This document shows, piece after piece, positions 42,101 to 50,760 of a stretch of DNA of 64,000 bases (the first letter of the stretch is position 1; each line of letters begins with the position of its first letter). A program made the translations under genes and the position numbers. Origin of the DNA: Cymbomonas tetramitiformis. Its lineage: Eukaryota; Chlorophyta; Pyramimonadophyceae; Pyramimonadales; Pyramimonadaceae. The notes beneath the pieces were generated by a model. The model saw only the letters and a list, made by a program, of their open reading frames with translations, made no database searches and was not told the origin of the DNA. The stretch covers positions 1 to 64,000 of the forward strand of contig LGRX02034662.1 of the NCBI GenBank assembly GCA_001247695.2. The letters are read 5' to 3'.

Positions 42101-43362
42101 CGGCGATGTTCCTACTGCCGGACTATGACGCGTCCTGGCGCACCCTTATCCAGCCCAAGTACGGCCTGCACGTGGTCAAGGTGTTCGACCTCAAGGATGC
42201 CAAGGGTCACCCTACATGCTTGTTTGAGTCACCAGATGGAGGCCGACCAGCGCTGCGGTGGCCCGTGCTGCTGGTGTGGGCGCCAGCGGCCAGCCGGACT
42301 CGGCCTCGAGCGAAGAGTGCCCGTGCGCCCGCCGCTCAAGGTGCAAGCGAGCCTATGGTCACGTCAGGGCCAGCGGCCAAGGCACGCGCAACCAAAGGAC
42401 CACTGAAGGCATGCCAGTTCGTGAAAGCACTACGCGCGGAGTACGAACGTAGCCCTTACCTCACGATGTTAAAGGAAGAGCTTTTAGCCGCCCCGCACCA
42501 GCGCACGGACACCTTCCGTATGGTTGACGACATGATCTGGCGCATCGCGGAGGGACGCTACCAGCTGGTGTTGTCGTCCGACTCTCCCCTTCGGGAGATA
42601 GTCATGCGTGAAGCGCACGAGTCTCCCGCGGCGGGACACACCGGGCGAGATAAGACTCTTGCTCGGATAGTGCGGCGGTTCTGGTGGCCCCGCATGAACA
42701 AAGACGTCACCGACTGGACCCGCTCGTGCTTGATATGCCAGCAGACCCGCCCGAGGAACAGCTATCCGGATGGCCAGCTGAACCCCCTCCAGGTCCCGGT
42801 CAGGCTGTGGCAGGTGGTGAGCATTGACTTCGTCACAGGTCTGCCGCGCACGGAGCGGGGCTACGACGCCTTCGCCACGTTCACGGACAAGTTGTCCAAG
42901 ATGGTGCACGTGGTCCCCATGCTGTACTCTGACAGTTCCGCTGAGCAAGTGGCACGAATGTACTTCGACCATGTTTGGCGACTGCACGGTGCTCCCATGA
43001 AGATCGTTTGTGACAGGGACTCTCGCTTCCGTGACGCCTTTCATATGGAGTTGCATCGCCTTATGGGGGTGCAGGTGGCCTCCACTACGCCGTACCATCC
43101 ACAAGGGGACGGTCAAGCGGAGCACACAAACCACACGGTGGAGCGCATGTTGCGCGCCTACGTTGACGCAAACCAGACAGACTGGGATTTGTGGTGCACC
43201 CCGGTGGAGTACGCCATTAACGACTCCAGGTCCGCGGTTACTGGATTCACACCCTTCGAGCTTTGCTATGGGCATGCCCCAGCGTCGCAGCTCGACTTCT
43301 TCGTAGAAGCTGCGTTGGCCTCTCGTAGGGGCCGCGCCAAGGGGGGAGAGGGGACGTCGTGA
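38995..43362 (+). CDS. Element 2 pol: RT, RNase H, Dam-like methyltransferase, integrase
   Basis: The real coding part starts near 39110 (VRKDLRALQSK). RT covers residues about 365-600 with KELRLVIDYRSINEI and catalytic FVDDIMIF near 498. RNase H covers about 649-770: QTDASAVALGGVL, AGERELCAIH, MGDHKPLQWLF and VPDAQSRR. After an acidic linker, residues about 949-1110 form the Dam-like domain: DRQDWKLVKEKF, FDVDACCD, HVWCNPPYTKD near 1006, MFLLPDYDASW. Integrase follows with the zinc finger (HESPAAGH, CLICQQ) and SIDFVTG, CDRDSRF and GQAEHTN, with exactly 35 residues between the last D and E. The frame ends in GRAKGGEGTS through a one-base shift in a G-rich stretch near 43345. All catalytic motifs are intact. 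Confidence 0.93.
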   Translation: MVLEAREWSLQAALRERQTPQDPRIRPWRWYKQGVLLDPKRVRKDLRALQSKDECAFVVYLAPDGTFGAVACNEEADAETNAKPRDASSERRATPSSEQQDAQVAGAMDSSQADLGETDAPALMSASDTDSEAEDALLLRESVRPSPGTSDEDHLDKVYATVESTRPQNFDVVALEGAVGPPADNAPSNNLHLGFFQSKREALGAFALLPEHVRAQAIDDHAQGKPPTWHAEAAAALEQGRRLLRERRPRRKRVRWSDEKPHTEGLSQEQAAPVAEEPPSPPPKPHAMEAEEPDEIDETVSPEIWQQLRDLEEEFRDVICTELPDSVQSRDYKNNIRLRSDWSGQPLHRRNYKLSQEELRQLRAQLDELLAKGYIRPSASPWGCPVLMVPKPSNPKELRLVIDYRSINEITVKDKYPLPDVQTLLDDLQGATVFSTADALWGFWQVPMEQEDIEKTAMTTHFGAYEWLVMPMGLSNSPSTWQRMMTQYLGHLPFCRVFVDDIMIFSDTPEQHVGHVRAVLAACRQHKVYLKRSKLKLCMRAVRFLGHVCSKEGCRPQRDKVASVRDWPELETVTHVRQFLGMCGFYRRYIQSFAHIAHPLTRLTKMGVPWTWGKEEKEAFQRLKSALISAPILALPDQRSAADGSRPFCVQTDASAVALGGVLMQDLGRGLQPLAFESRQFSSAEQNYHAGERELCAIHHCTTVTWRHYLIFTDFKLMGDHKPLQWLFAPARELSRRQARWYEDLVEVGVHQMEHVPGRCLVVPDAQSRRPDYKQSSAREGLKEKGVVDRDTDEPRQSVPRESAESSTPADPTSVFGAIDEDDTDEEPSEEPAKVKTLEDPISVLDSTFDYSDSEDESVPPVSPPLVVGELTHLNGLTWVETPDLWEDAAATLHTAERALHEATLAGVTTRSRSQPEQAPSPAPSTPLSPSPPSKQSSPPASSSHYDNVVDRQDWKLVKEKFEEISAQYGPFDVDACCDSMGVNRQVDTYWTECLKQQWRGKHVWCNPPYTKDSNLIERILRHFMAEWRADPENTSAMFLLPDYDASWRTLIQPKYGLHVVKVFDLKDAKGHPTCLFESPDGGRPALRWPVLLVWAPAASRTRPRAKSARAPAAQGASEPMVTSGPAAKARATKGPLKACQFVKALRAEYERSPYLTMLKEELLAAPHQRTDTFRMVDDMIWRIAEGRYQLVLSSDSPLREIVMREAHESPAAGHTGRDKTLARIVRRFWWPRMNKDVTDWTRSCLICQQTRPRNSYPDGQLNPLQVPVRLWQVVSIDFVTGLPRTERGYDAFATFTDKLSKMVHVVPMLYSDSSAEQVARMYFDHVWRLHGAPMKIVCDRDSRFRDAFHMELHRLMGVQVASTTPYHPQGDGQAEHTNHTVERMLRAYVDANQTDWDLWCTPVEYAINDSRSAVTGFTPFELCYGHAPASQLDFFVEAALASRRGRAKGGEGTS

Positions 43363-43892
43363 AGAAAGGCACGGCCCACGAGACCGCCCGGCAGTTTGTT
43401 CAGCAGTTGCAGACTGCTCGCGATAGGTTGCTGGTAGCTCAGCAGCAGCAGGTGGCCCAGTATGATGCTCGCCATCGCGCTCGCCGGTACGCAATAGGTG
43501 ACATGGTGTGGGTGGACGCCACGCATCTCACCCAGCCCGGGGATCGGGGCCTACACAAGAAGTTGCTGAAGAAGCGCCTGGGCCCGATGGAGGTGCTGGA
43601 GGCCTTCCACAGCGACCGGCAGATGGAGCTCGCCCCCGAGGACCGAGGGGCCCCCGCGGCTTACCGCCTGAAGCTACCACCACAGTGGAAGGTGCACGAC
43701 GTCTTCACCGTGGATAGACTCACCCCAGTGGAGTCGGGCCAGGACAAGTTCGCGGACAGGAGTGCGGAGATTCCGCCTCCCCCTGTGGACGTGAGCGGTC
43801 GTAAGGAGATGGCGGTGGAGTGCATTGAGAGGTCACGCACGAGGAGACGTAGCGGGCGGACATGGACGGAGTACACATGGTCAAATGGGTAG
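43359..43892 (+). CDS. Element 2 pol: integrase C-terminal part
   Basis: 177 codons in the next frame, with TARDRLLVAQQQQVAQYDAR, VWVDATHLTQPGDRG, LGPMEVLEAF and LKLPPQWKVHDVFTVDRLTP. This is the GPY/F-like tail that follows the DDE core in Ty3 integrases. It is continuous with the matching segment in element 1, where no frameshift interrupts it. The frame ends inside the chromodomain (RTWTEYTWSNG), whose second half continues in another frame. Confidence 0.85.
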   Translation: MKKGTAHETARQFVQQLQTARDRLLVAQQQQVAQYDARHRARRYAIGDMVWVDATHLTQPGDRGLHKKLLKKRLGPMEVLEAFHSDRQMELAPEDRGAPAAYRLKLPPQWKVHDVFTVDRLTPVESGQDKFADRSAEIPPPPVDVSGRKEMAVECIERSRTRRRSGRTWTEYTWSNG

Positions 43893-45094
43893 GTATGCCG
43901 CGCTCCGAGAATGAATGGAAAACTCGCGAGGACCTCGAGTTCGATGGAGTTGGCCGAAAAGGGATACCTAACCGCGCTCTTCAGGAGTTCGAGAAGGTCG
44001 AGGCCAAGAGGCAAGAACGTGAAAAGAGTAGAGTCACCCGCAAACGCGAGGAGTCAGCAGGAGCGATATGGTTGACGGATCCTGAAGAGTTACAGGCGGA
44101 CGGAATGGCGTGGATCCCGGAAGAACGAGCCGACGACGAGGTGGGCACATTCGCGACGGTGTCGTCCACTAGTTTCATGCCATCCCAAGGACCTGGTCGA
44201 GGAGCGGCACGCCTACAGGCGTCTCGACGCCCAATACGGATCTTGGTGTTGTTTTGTGGCACAGGCTCCGTCGAACGACAGTTCAGCAAGCAGTTTCCTG
44301 GGTGTGAGGTAGTCTCGGTGGACATCCAGAACCGATGGAAGCCCACCCACTGCGAAAACGTCCTGCACTGGGACTATCGGCAGTTCTCGCCCAAGCACTT
44401 TGACGTCATTTGGGCGAGCCCCCCATGCACGGAGTATAGCCAAGCCAAAACGGTAGGGATACGAAACTTGCGTGGTGCTGACAGACAAGTGCGGAGAACG
44501 CTGGAGATCATCAAGTACCTCCAGCCGAGCTTCTACTTCATCGAGAACCCGCGTGGCCGAGCTCCTCATGGGTTACACACTCGCCGATGCATGCAAGGGT
44601 TGCCACCTCCGCATCTGGCTACGTATTGTAAGTATGGTATGCCCTACAAGAAACCCACCCACTTCTGGACCAACGCGCCTATCGCCACCCTGAAGTCTTG
44701 CGACCCCGAAAACCCCTGCGACTTCAAACGCCGTTATGGGCGGCACGAGAAGATGGCGCAGAGCGGCTCCGCCAGCAGAGAGTCGGGCGACCCTAGACCA
44801 GGCATGGGAGCTGGATGGCACGTGTATGGCATCCCCGCAGCCTTGCTTAAACAATTATTCAGCTCTCTACCGGTGGAACAACCCGTGGGGGCAATCGCAG
44901 CGGTGTGTGAATACCTAGCGGAGCTGCTTTGGAGAGATGAAAATGAGACAGATCTCAACGATGAAAGAGTCTGCGCTAATCCGGAAGAAGCTGACGAGGA
45001 GCCGGTGACCTTGATGCCGGAGTACAGCCCTACGCCGCCACCAGTGATGTCCGACGACAGCGAGTGGGACACCATGGGCTCCGAATCAGCCTAA
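43862..45094 (+). CDS. Element 2 pol: chromodomain end and C5-cytosine methyltransferase-like domain
   Basis: 410 codons. The start is an artefact of the frameshift: HMVKWVGMPRSENEWKTRED is the second half of a chromodomain, which in chromoviruses steers integration to marked histones. From residue about 125 comes a C5-methyltransferase-like fold: LVLFCGTGSVERQF (motif I), VVSVDIQNRW, FDVIWASPPCTEYSQAK near 186 with the catalytic Cys (motif IV), FYFIENPRGR near 226 (motif VI, ENP instead of ENV) and YCKYGMPYKKPTHFWTN. This is closer to compact phage or bacterial C5 enzymes than to eukaryotic DNMTs, by motif style only. It ends with an acidic tail at 45094, 40 bases before the polypurine tract. 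Confidence 0.88.
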   Translation: MDGVHMVKWVGMPRSENEWKTREDLEFDGVGRKGIPNRALQEFEKVEAKRQEREKSRVTRKREESAGAIWLTDPEELQADGMAWIPEERADDEVGTFATVSSTSFMPSQGPGRGAARLQASRRPIRILVLFCGTGSVERQFSKQFPGCEVVSVDIQNRWKPTHCENVLHWDYRQFSPKHFDVIWASPPCTEYSQAKTVGIRNLRGADRQVRRTLEIIKYLQPSFYFIENPRGRAPHGLHTRRCMQGLPPPHLATYCKYGMPYKKPTHFWTNAPIATLKSCDPENPCDFKRRYGRHEKMAQSGSASRESGDPRPGMGAGWHVYGIPAALLKQLFSSLPVEQPVGAIAAVCEYLAELLWRDENETDLNDERVCANPEEADEEPVTLMPEYSPTPPPVMSDDSEWDTMGSESA

Positions 45095-45134
45095 CGACTG
45101 TGCATCTAAGCACAAGCGAGGACGCTTCCCACCT

Positions 45135-45149
45135 GAAGGGGGGGGGAGT
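45135..45149 (+). other. Polypurine tract of element 2
   Basis: GAAGGGGGGGGGAGT lies directly before the 3' LTR. Confidence 0.85.
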
Positions 45150-45662
45150 TGTGCTAGGACAACACACGGTGTCATGCGCGGATGACTCAGCAATGTCATA
45201 CATGCCAGAAGTGTCATACGCGCCTTACAGCATTAGCGCCCGAGACCCCTGTTGAGGAAGAGACCCCCCTTATATGGGAGTACACAGTACCACTGTACTG
45301 TGTAATAATGTGACATGTAGAATACTGGCACATCATACTGCATGATAATGTAGTACAAGCATATGATAGGTTGATGAGACTTGGCCATGCTGACTAGGAT
45401 TACCTCAGAGAGCTGAGTGAATAAGTAATGGCCAAGGCCAAAGAAACAGTTGAGATTTCTAGAGTAAAAACAGCCGCATGGCAAAAGTCAAATATAATAC
45501 CTAATTCTTACATGCAAATATATGTAGTAAGTCTAGACATATATAGCAGTCCTATGTCTAAAGAGCTGACCTAGCAGTACCTAGGCAGTTAGTCATTATA
45601 TGCAGTCCATATAAGACTCCCATCAGTAGTTACAGTGCCTTGTGAGGAGCAGTCCTCCCACA
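45150..45662 (+). repeat. 3' LTR of element 2
   Basis: 513 bp, as the 5' LTR with a 4-bp ATAT insertion near 45540 and three substitutions. AAAAG follows at 45663-45667. Confidence 0.95.
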
Positions 45663-45667
45663 AAAAG

Positions 45668-46405
45668 GCTTAAACATATATGGCTCCAAAGGCTTAAACG
45701 GACATGGTTCCAAAGACTTGGAACCATGGCTCCAAATACATTTACAGTGAGAATATGCAGGTATGCAGGGTTAAGGGGTACTGCGCAGTTCCAAAATACA
45801 CTTGCAATTATTGCTACATTGTTTTCATGTTTCTTTGCACACATACATTATGATGTCGTGTGCATGCTGTACTGTACACAGAAAGTTTAAAGGTTGCGAC
45901 GCTAAGTTGCAAATACGTCATCATCATTGGATAAATAACATTACTTGACAGAGTTACAAGTGCGTGGGATCTAGGTTCAGGCTAATAATGCTATCACAAG
46001 TCAGGGATTCTACCGAAAGCTGCAAGCTTTCGAAACTACTCTTAAAACTACTCTAATTAGTTTGAAACTTTTAAATTGAAATCTGTTCCGCTAATTGCAA
46101 GCACTGACGCACTTGAAACACGACCTGCGAACATGCCGTAAAACAGAACAAAATCAGCGTTCATCAGACGCCGAACCGCAAGTAAAATAATAAACTTCAG
46201 TCAACGAAACGCAAATCAGATCCAACGTTTAAACAGTCTTACCTGCGATAGAGCAATTCTCGACCCGGGCGGTACCAATCCCTGAAAAAGTAAAACACAA
46301 AGCTCAGTTCTACACGCATATGTGGAAAACATACCGGCGTGTTATGGCCGATTCTCGAGCATCGGTACTATTTTGGGCTGACGCTATTTTTAAAAGTGCA
46401 GGTTT
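45668..46405. other. Intergenic stretch after element 2
   Basis: The first 75 bases are the interrupted palindrome field (GGCTTAAAC and CCAAAGACTTGG words). The rest to 46405 is AT-rich and I see nothing in it. Confidence 0.5.
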
Positions 46406-46729
46406 GTGGGATTAATGATACGGTGTTGCTACTACGATGATGCTGAACTGTTTTCAAACAAAATGCTGAAAACAACTCTGCGCGCGCAACATGCAAGGCT
46501 GCTAGATAACGGCAGGTACGTTCAAGAACTGTCGTTGCGGCATTCTCAGTGTCACAGCGAATTGAGCCCGTACCGTTTGAATAACTCCGCCGCAGAGATC
46601 TTTCAGACTTCCTGGAATCGCGTTTACGTCCCGGACCCGAGCGTCACCGGAGAATTTCCTGCAGATCTCCACAAAGTAATCTTGCGAAAAATGAGAAGAA
46701 AGAAGACACGGCTAAGCTCATATAGATAA
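46406..46729 (+). CDS. Hypothetical small ORF
   Basis: 107 codons with a mixed composition (AELFSNKMLKTTLRAQHAR, NRVYVPDPSVTGEFPADL, then a basic tail). No domain is recognised and there is no supporting context. It may be a relic or chance ORF. Confidence 0.2.
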   Translation: MGLMIRCCYYDDAELFSNKMLKTTLRAQHARLLDNGRYVQELSLRHSQCHSELSPYRLNNSAAEIFQTSWNRVYVPDPSVTGEFPADLHKVILRKMRRKKTRLSSYR

Positions 46730-46906
46730 TTACAGTACAAACCTGGACATACAATACTGCAAGTCGTCTTCGACGGCGTTGAGGTGAAATATGAAGTTCC
46801 GTATTGTAAAGTGTCGGGTCGACCCGAAGATCTTCACTGTGTCCACAGTCCACAGTCACAGAGTACCGTTCGTCTAGCCATTTGAACATCCATCGTCTTC
46901 AAAGGT

Positions 46907-46983
46907 CGCGATACTCGCGATTACTCGCGATTACTCGCGATTACTAATGATTACTCGCGATTACTCGCGATTACTCGCGATTC
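46907..46983. repeat. 10-bp tandem repeat TTACTCGCGA
   Basis: About seven copies, one changed to TTACTAATGA. The unit contains TCGCGA, a palindrome. Confidence 0.85.
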
Positions 46984-47350
46984 TACTACGTACGGCGAAA
47001 GACTGAGCAGTCGATCCAACCATTCGTGCACGACGAATCCAATTTAATCTTCGATCTGAGCAGTCCATCGCTATACTGTATATTTCTGTTTTCTGGACTG
47101 TTGCTTTTTATTTTTGGAGCAAGTCCTTCTACAGAATTCGTCGCAGCTCTATTTTTAGAAATTTCCCGTAAGATGTGCATAATTGACGGTAGAAAACAAT
47201 TTTTCTGCATTTTTCACGTCGCTGCATATCAAAAACATCGGGGTTAAACATATGTCCACTTTTCAAAAAAAAAACAGAAAATTTTCCGAAATTTTGTTTT
47301 TTGGGCTTTTTACACAAAAAACAGCCAAGTATTAAGCTTTGAAATAAGAG

Positions 47351-47691
47351 GCTTCACTTTGGAATTCCAGGGGCATGGAATTTCTCAAGTGGGAGCAAAT
47401 GTCCAGTTCCAATGGATTTCCAAGCCCTTGGATGAACCCCCAGAAGTGGACCTAGTCGATTTTTACCAAAAAAGTTCCATGCCATTGGTTTGGGTGGGCC
47501 AACCCGTTGGAATATTGGTCCTTAGGTGATTTTTGCAATCCTCAAAACGTTCTAAATAACTTTGTGCGATTCCAATGCTTCACTTTGGAATTCCAGAGGC
47601 ATGGAATTTCTCAAGTGGGAGCAAATGTCCAGTTCCAATGGATTTCCAAGCCCTTGGATGAATCCCCAGAAGTGGACCTAGTCGATTTTTA
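47351..47691. repeat. 115-bp direct repeat pair in the palindrome field
   Basis: 47351-47465 and 47577-47691 are nearly identical (two visible differences, for example AACCCCC against AATCCCC). Each contains TTCCAAGCCCTTGGA. The offset is 226 bp. Confidence 0.8.
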
Positions 47692-47734
47692 AGATGGCTT
47701 TTCCAAACCGATGGACACCGTAATCCCTGGCCTG

Positions 47735-47885
47735 TCCGGGCGCCCGGATTGTGCCTAAAAACGTAGAAACCCTGATGTAAAGGTGACAAACCGGACTTTT
47801 GCCGAATGTTGAAGGTATTTAATTCCGACCGCCCGGAACCACGTTCCCACGCGCCGGACCATGGGTCCGGGCGCCCGGAATGCAT
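47735..47885. repeat. CCGGGCGCCCGG palindromes
   Basis: TCCGGGCGCCCGGA words occur near 47738 and 47865, and degenerate half-sites (CGCCCGGAACC, CGCCGGACC) lie between. Further copies are at 49190-49235 (inside intron 3 of the next gene) and 50697-50715. They follow the same plan as the TTCCAAG palindromes but with a GC core. Confidence 0.75.
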
Positions 47886-47945
47886 CTGAAAACCTTACAA
47901 GTCCGGTCAGACAACTCACACTTCTTACATGGATTCGCAGGAATA

Positions 47946-49654
47946 ATGGCTAGGCAAAGGCGTGGACTAGCTCGAAACGAGAACGCGGAAGGCACTCCAT
48001 GCCCATGCGATCAATGCAGACTCCGATTTTGCTACTCCAAAAAACAGATTAAGCGGCATTTGATCCTACATCCGCCCGTCGCACGCCTCTCCAATGACCG
48101 AGATCATGAAGAAAACGACTCTCTTGACGGTGCCGAAAGTGTGAATGATGACGGTGAGACGGATCCATCATCAGAGACGGACGAAGAGGAAGAACACGAG
48201 GATGGCACATATCTTCATGACCATGCCGAACGGATGCTCCGGAAGATCCGTGAAAACTTCTTCAGCCCGATTGAGTATGCATCGTCCGACTCGGTGAGTT
48301 CTAAATCCCGTCCAAGCCGTTGGAACCATTGTTTAACAATATCCAAGCCCCGTCCAAGCCTTTGGAACAACCTTGGATTCCCCCACGAAGAAGAGTCCAA
48401 GCATCGTCCAAGCCTTTGGAACACCTTTAGAGCCATCACTGTAAGCCAGATTCTTACATCGCATCTTATTAGTTCAGGATTGCTGGGTTGATGGGAGTGG
48501 ATGCCCGCCGTATTCTAGGAGGAGGAAAGTGATGCGCGCGAGCAACGTGAAAACGACCGAACAAGGGACCCGGAATTCATCATGGTAAGTTCAATACGCA
48601 CAGATTGAATGCCTTCCGAAAACTGCACTATATCACTATTCCAAGTCATTGGAAAGGTGCGTCCTTACGTGTGGAACCCCTCTGGACCAAAATCAATCAG
48701 ATGCTGTGTGACTAAATTGCAGGAGGGAGAAAATGTGCATGACAAATCGACTACCCTTGCAAACCGCTTCATACTGGATCTACTTGAGGCCCACTCCAAC
48801 CATAACTCGACCCAGGCGTACTTTGACACAATCCTGGAAATTCTGCGACGTCGAGTATGCGGCTTGGAGGTCGACGATGAATCAATCTCGACCGATGACG
48901 AGGTAGCACTACCTCATACCTACCAAGCGTGCCTGCGGTTTTTCAAGGATTTCCTCATGAAGTACAACGAGATGGATGTGTGCCAGAAGTGCAATTTTCT
49001 TTTCAAAGATCTGCTTCCCGAAGAGGCACCGACGTGTCCGAAATGCAAGAAGACGACCAGGACAGGTGAGACATGCCAACTATACATGTTCCAGACGTCT
49101 GTATAAGAGTGGAGTGTAGGTTCCGGCCGTTTGGACCATGGTCAAGCTACGTTTCATTAAATCTGTTTAAATATTCAAAAGTCCGATACGTTCCGGGCGT
49201 CCGGAACCATGCTGCCACACGGTTCCGGACGCCCGGACCAAAGCGTCCTTGTAGATCTCGATTTGCAGGTGTTCATGATTCTTTCACTTCTGATGGCAGG
49301 TATGGCGAAATTCTGAAGGTCGTCAAGCTTGTCGTGCACACTGACACATATATTCTTGTGAAGTGTAGATGGTTTCCCCTCGAAGCCGCTCTTTCCGATG
49401 CGGTCACGCAAAACATCTACCTGCGCACCGATATGCCATGGGAGACCAAAGATGCATTCATCGAAGCGAAGGACATCAACAACCAAGTGGTCGTGGCGCC
49501 CATTCCATGGAAGCCTTTGCGGCTTGCACGGTATACCGGTAACAAGGTTCCATTAAATATTCGACATCGGACAGACGTGCTTGCCGTCGTGCTTGACCGC
49601 TACGTCGATTTTGTCGGCGACATCGGCGATAGTAGTTCTGATGACGAAGATTAG
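47946..49654 (+). CDS. Four-exon gene, CACTA/Tnp2-like protein without catalytic core
   Basis: Exons 47946-48293, 48519-48584, 48723-49065 and 49269-49654 join in frame to 380 codons. Introns start GTGAGT, GTAAGT and GTGAGA and end in TAG, CAG and CAG. The protein begins MARQRRGLARNE, has a Cys/His finger (CPCDQC ... RHLILH), an acidic linker, then a helical part (LANRFILDLLEAHSNHN) and a CxxC...CxxC zinc ribbon (CQKCNFLF, CPKCKK). The last exon (RYGEILKVVKLVVHTDTYIL, VKCRWFPLEAAL, then a Val-rich end and an acidic tail) resembles the DUF4216-type C terminus of CACTA Tnp2 proteins. The central transposase region of that family is absent. Introns 1 and 3 contain the palindromic repeats of the surrounding field. 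The family assignment is by pattern memory; the splice model is strong. Confidence 0.6.
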
Positions 49655-49784
49655 TTAACTTGTTGCCTCGCTCGAGGCGGTAGTGTATCGGTCTCGTTGA
49701 GCACCACGTGCTGCCAAGTCAGAACCTACCAGTTGTAAATATACTGTAATATATAACACGCATTGTACAGATAATACTAACTTA

Positions 49785-50760
49785 CCTGGAGTTCCAAAGG
49801 GGTTCCGAAGGCTTGGATGCGCCTTGGAATCCGTCAAACGCAAGTTCCGAAGCGGTTCCAAACCATTGGACTAAGCCTGGACCCCATAAGATATCACTTC
49901 CATAATCGTTCCAAAGGCTTGGACGGTCTTGAACTGCACGTAGCAAGAATGATCGGTCCAGAGAATTATCAGTCTATATATCAAGCATTTGCTCATAGCG
50001 TTCCGCTCTCAGATCGGGAAGTTCCAAGGGCTTGGAATTTCGGAACACGCTCCCGTGTTGCCCAGAGACTGGGCCTATGGGGTTCCAAGGGCTTGGAATC
50101 TTTTGAAACCCACGCCCGTGCTGCGCAGAGACCGATCCTATGGGGTTCCAAGCCGTTGAGCCTCCGGGTTTGAGCTTCATTCCTCGTACTAACAAGGTCC
50201 AAGGGCTTGGAATCTTTTGAAACCCTCGCACGTCCTGCGCTGAGACCGGTCCAATGGGGTTCCAAGCCGTTGAGCCTCCGGGTTCGAGCTTCATTACTCG
50301 TACTAGCAAGTTCCAAAGGCTTGGAATCTTTTGAAACCACGCCCGTGCTGCGCGGAGACCGGTCCAATGGGGTTCCAAGCCGTTGAACCTCCGATTTCAG
50401 ACTGCCGACCTCAGACTGGAAAGTTCCAAAGGCTTGGAATTGTCCAAAATGAATTCCAAACCGTTGGAACCGCCTTGGACCGACGACTTCGGTCATACGT
50501 AATCCGAGGACATAGGTCCAACGGCTTGGAATCGACCAGGACCCATTGGACTAACAAATTTCGGTCCAGCCCCTTGGAACCCCGTAGGACCGTCGGCTTG
50601 GAACCCCATAGGACTCCTAGGGTAAAACCCAAAGCTTCACCTTGCAATTCCTGGCGGTTTACAAAGGCTTGGAATTTTACCAAATATTTTCAGGACGGTT
50701 CCGGGCGCCCGGAATGGTGCCGTCCAAGCCTTTGGAATAATCCCTATTTTGTAGGGAATG
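49785..50760. repeat. Palindrome field 2: TTCCAAGGGCTTGGAA family
   Basis: About 30 degenerate copies, with a higher-order repeat of about 115-125 bp in the middle. GAATCTTTTGAAACC and CCGTTGAGCCTCCGGGTT recur near 50097, 50210 and 50325. One CCGGGCGCCCGG copy is at 50700. The ORFs here are artefacts of the repeat. Confidence 0.8.

Larger units (their letters stand above)
31189..45662 (+). mobile_element. LTR retrotransposon 2 (Ty3/gypsy type, with two methyltransferase-like domains)
   Basis: LTRs at 31189-31697 and 45150-45662 have TG...CA ends and are flanked by AAAAG at 31184-31188 and 45663-45667. Joining the flanks restores a normal TTCCAAAAGGCTT palindrome-field sequence. It has an iMet-type primer site and a G-rich polypurine tract. 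Order: leader, gag (32959-37335), protease, RT, RNase H, Dam-like, integrase, chromodomain, C5-methyltransferase-like. The domain order equals that of element 1, but LTRs, leader and gag N terminus are unrelated or strongly diverged, so these are two lineages of one family. LTR divergence is three substitutions and one 4-bp indel by eye. At least five frame breaks remain. Confidence 0.95.

Noticed and set aside
38995..43895. Programmed frameshifting in pol of element 2
   Set aside because: The breaks lie at different places from those in element 1, where the same stretches are in one frame, so they are more likely mutations or assembly errors.
43475..45094. C5-methyltransferase as an adjacent host gene rather than part of the element
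   Set aside because: In element 1 it is fused in one frame to integrase and chromodomain, and in both elements it lies inside the LTRs.
46907..46983. TTACTCGCGA array as a telomere-like repeat
   Set aside because: Only about seven copies and not like known telomere units; treated as a microsatellite.
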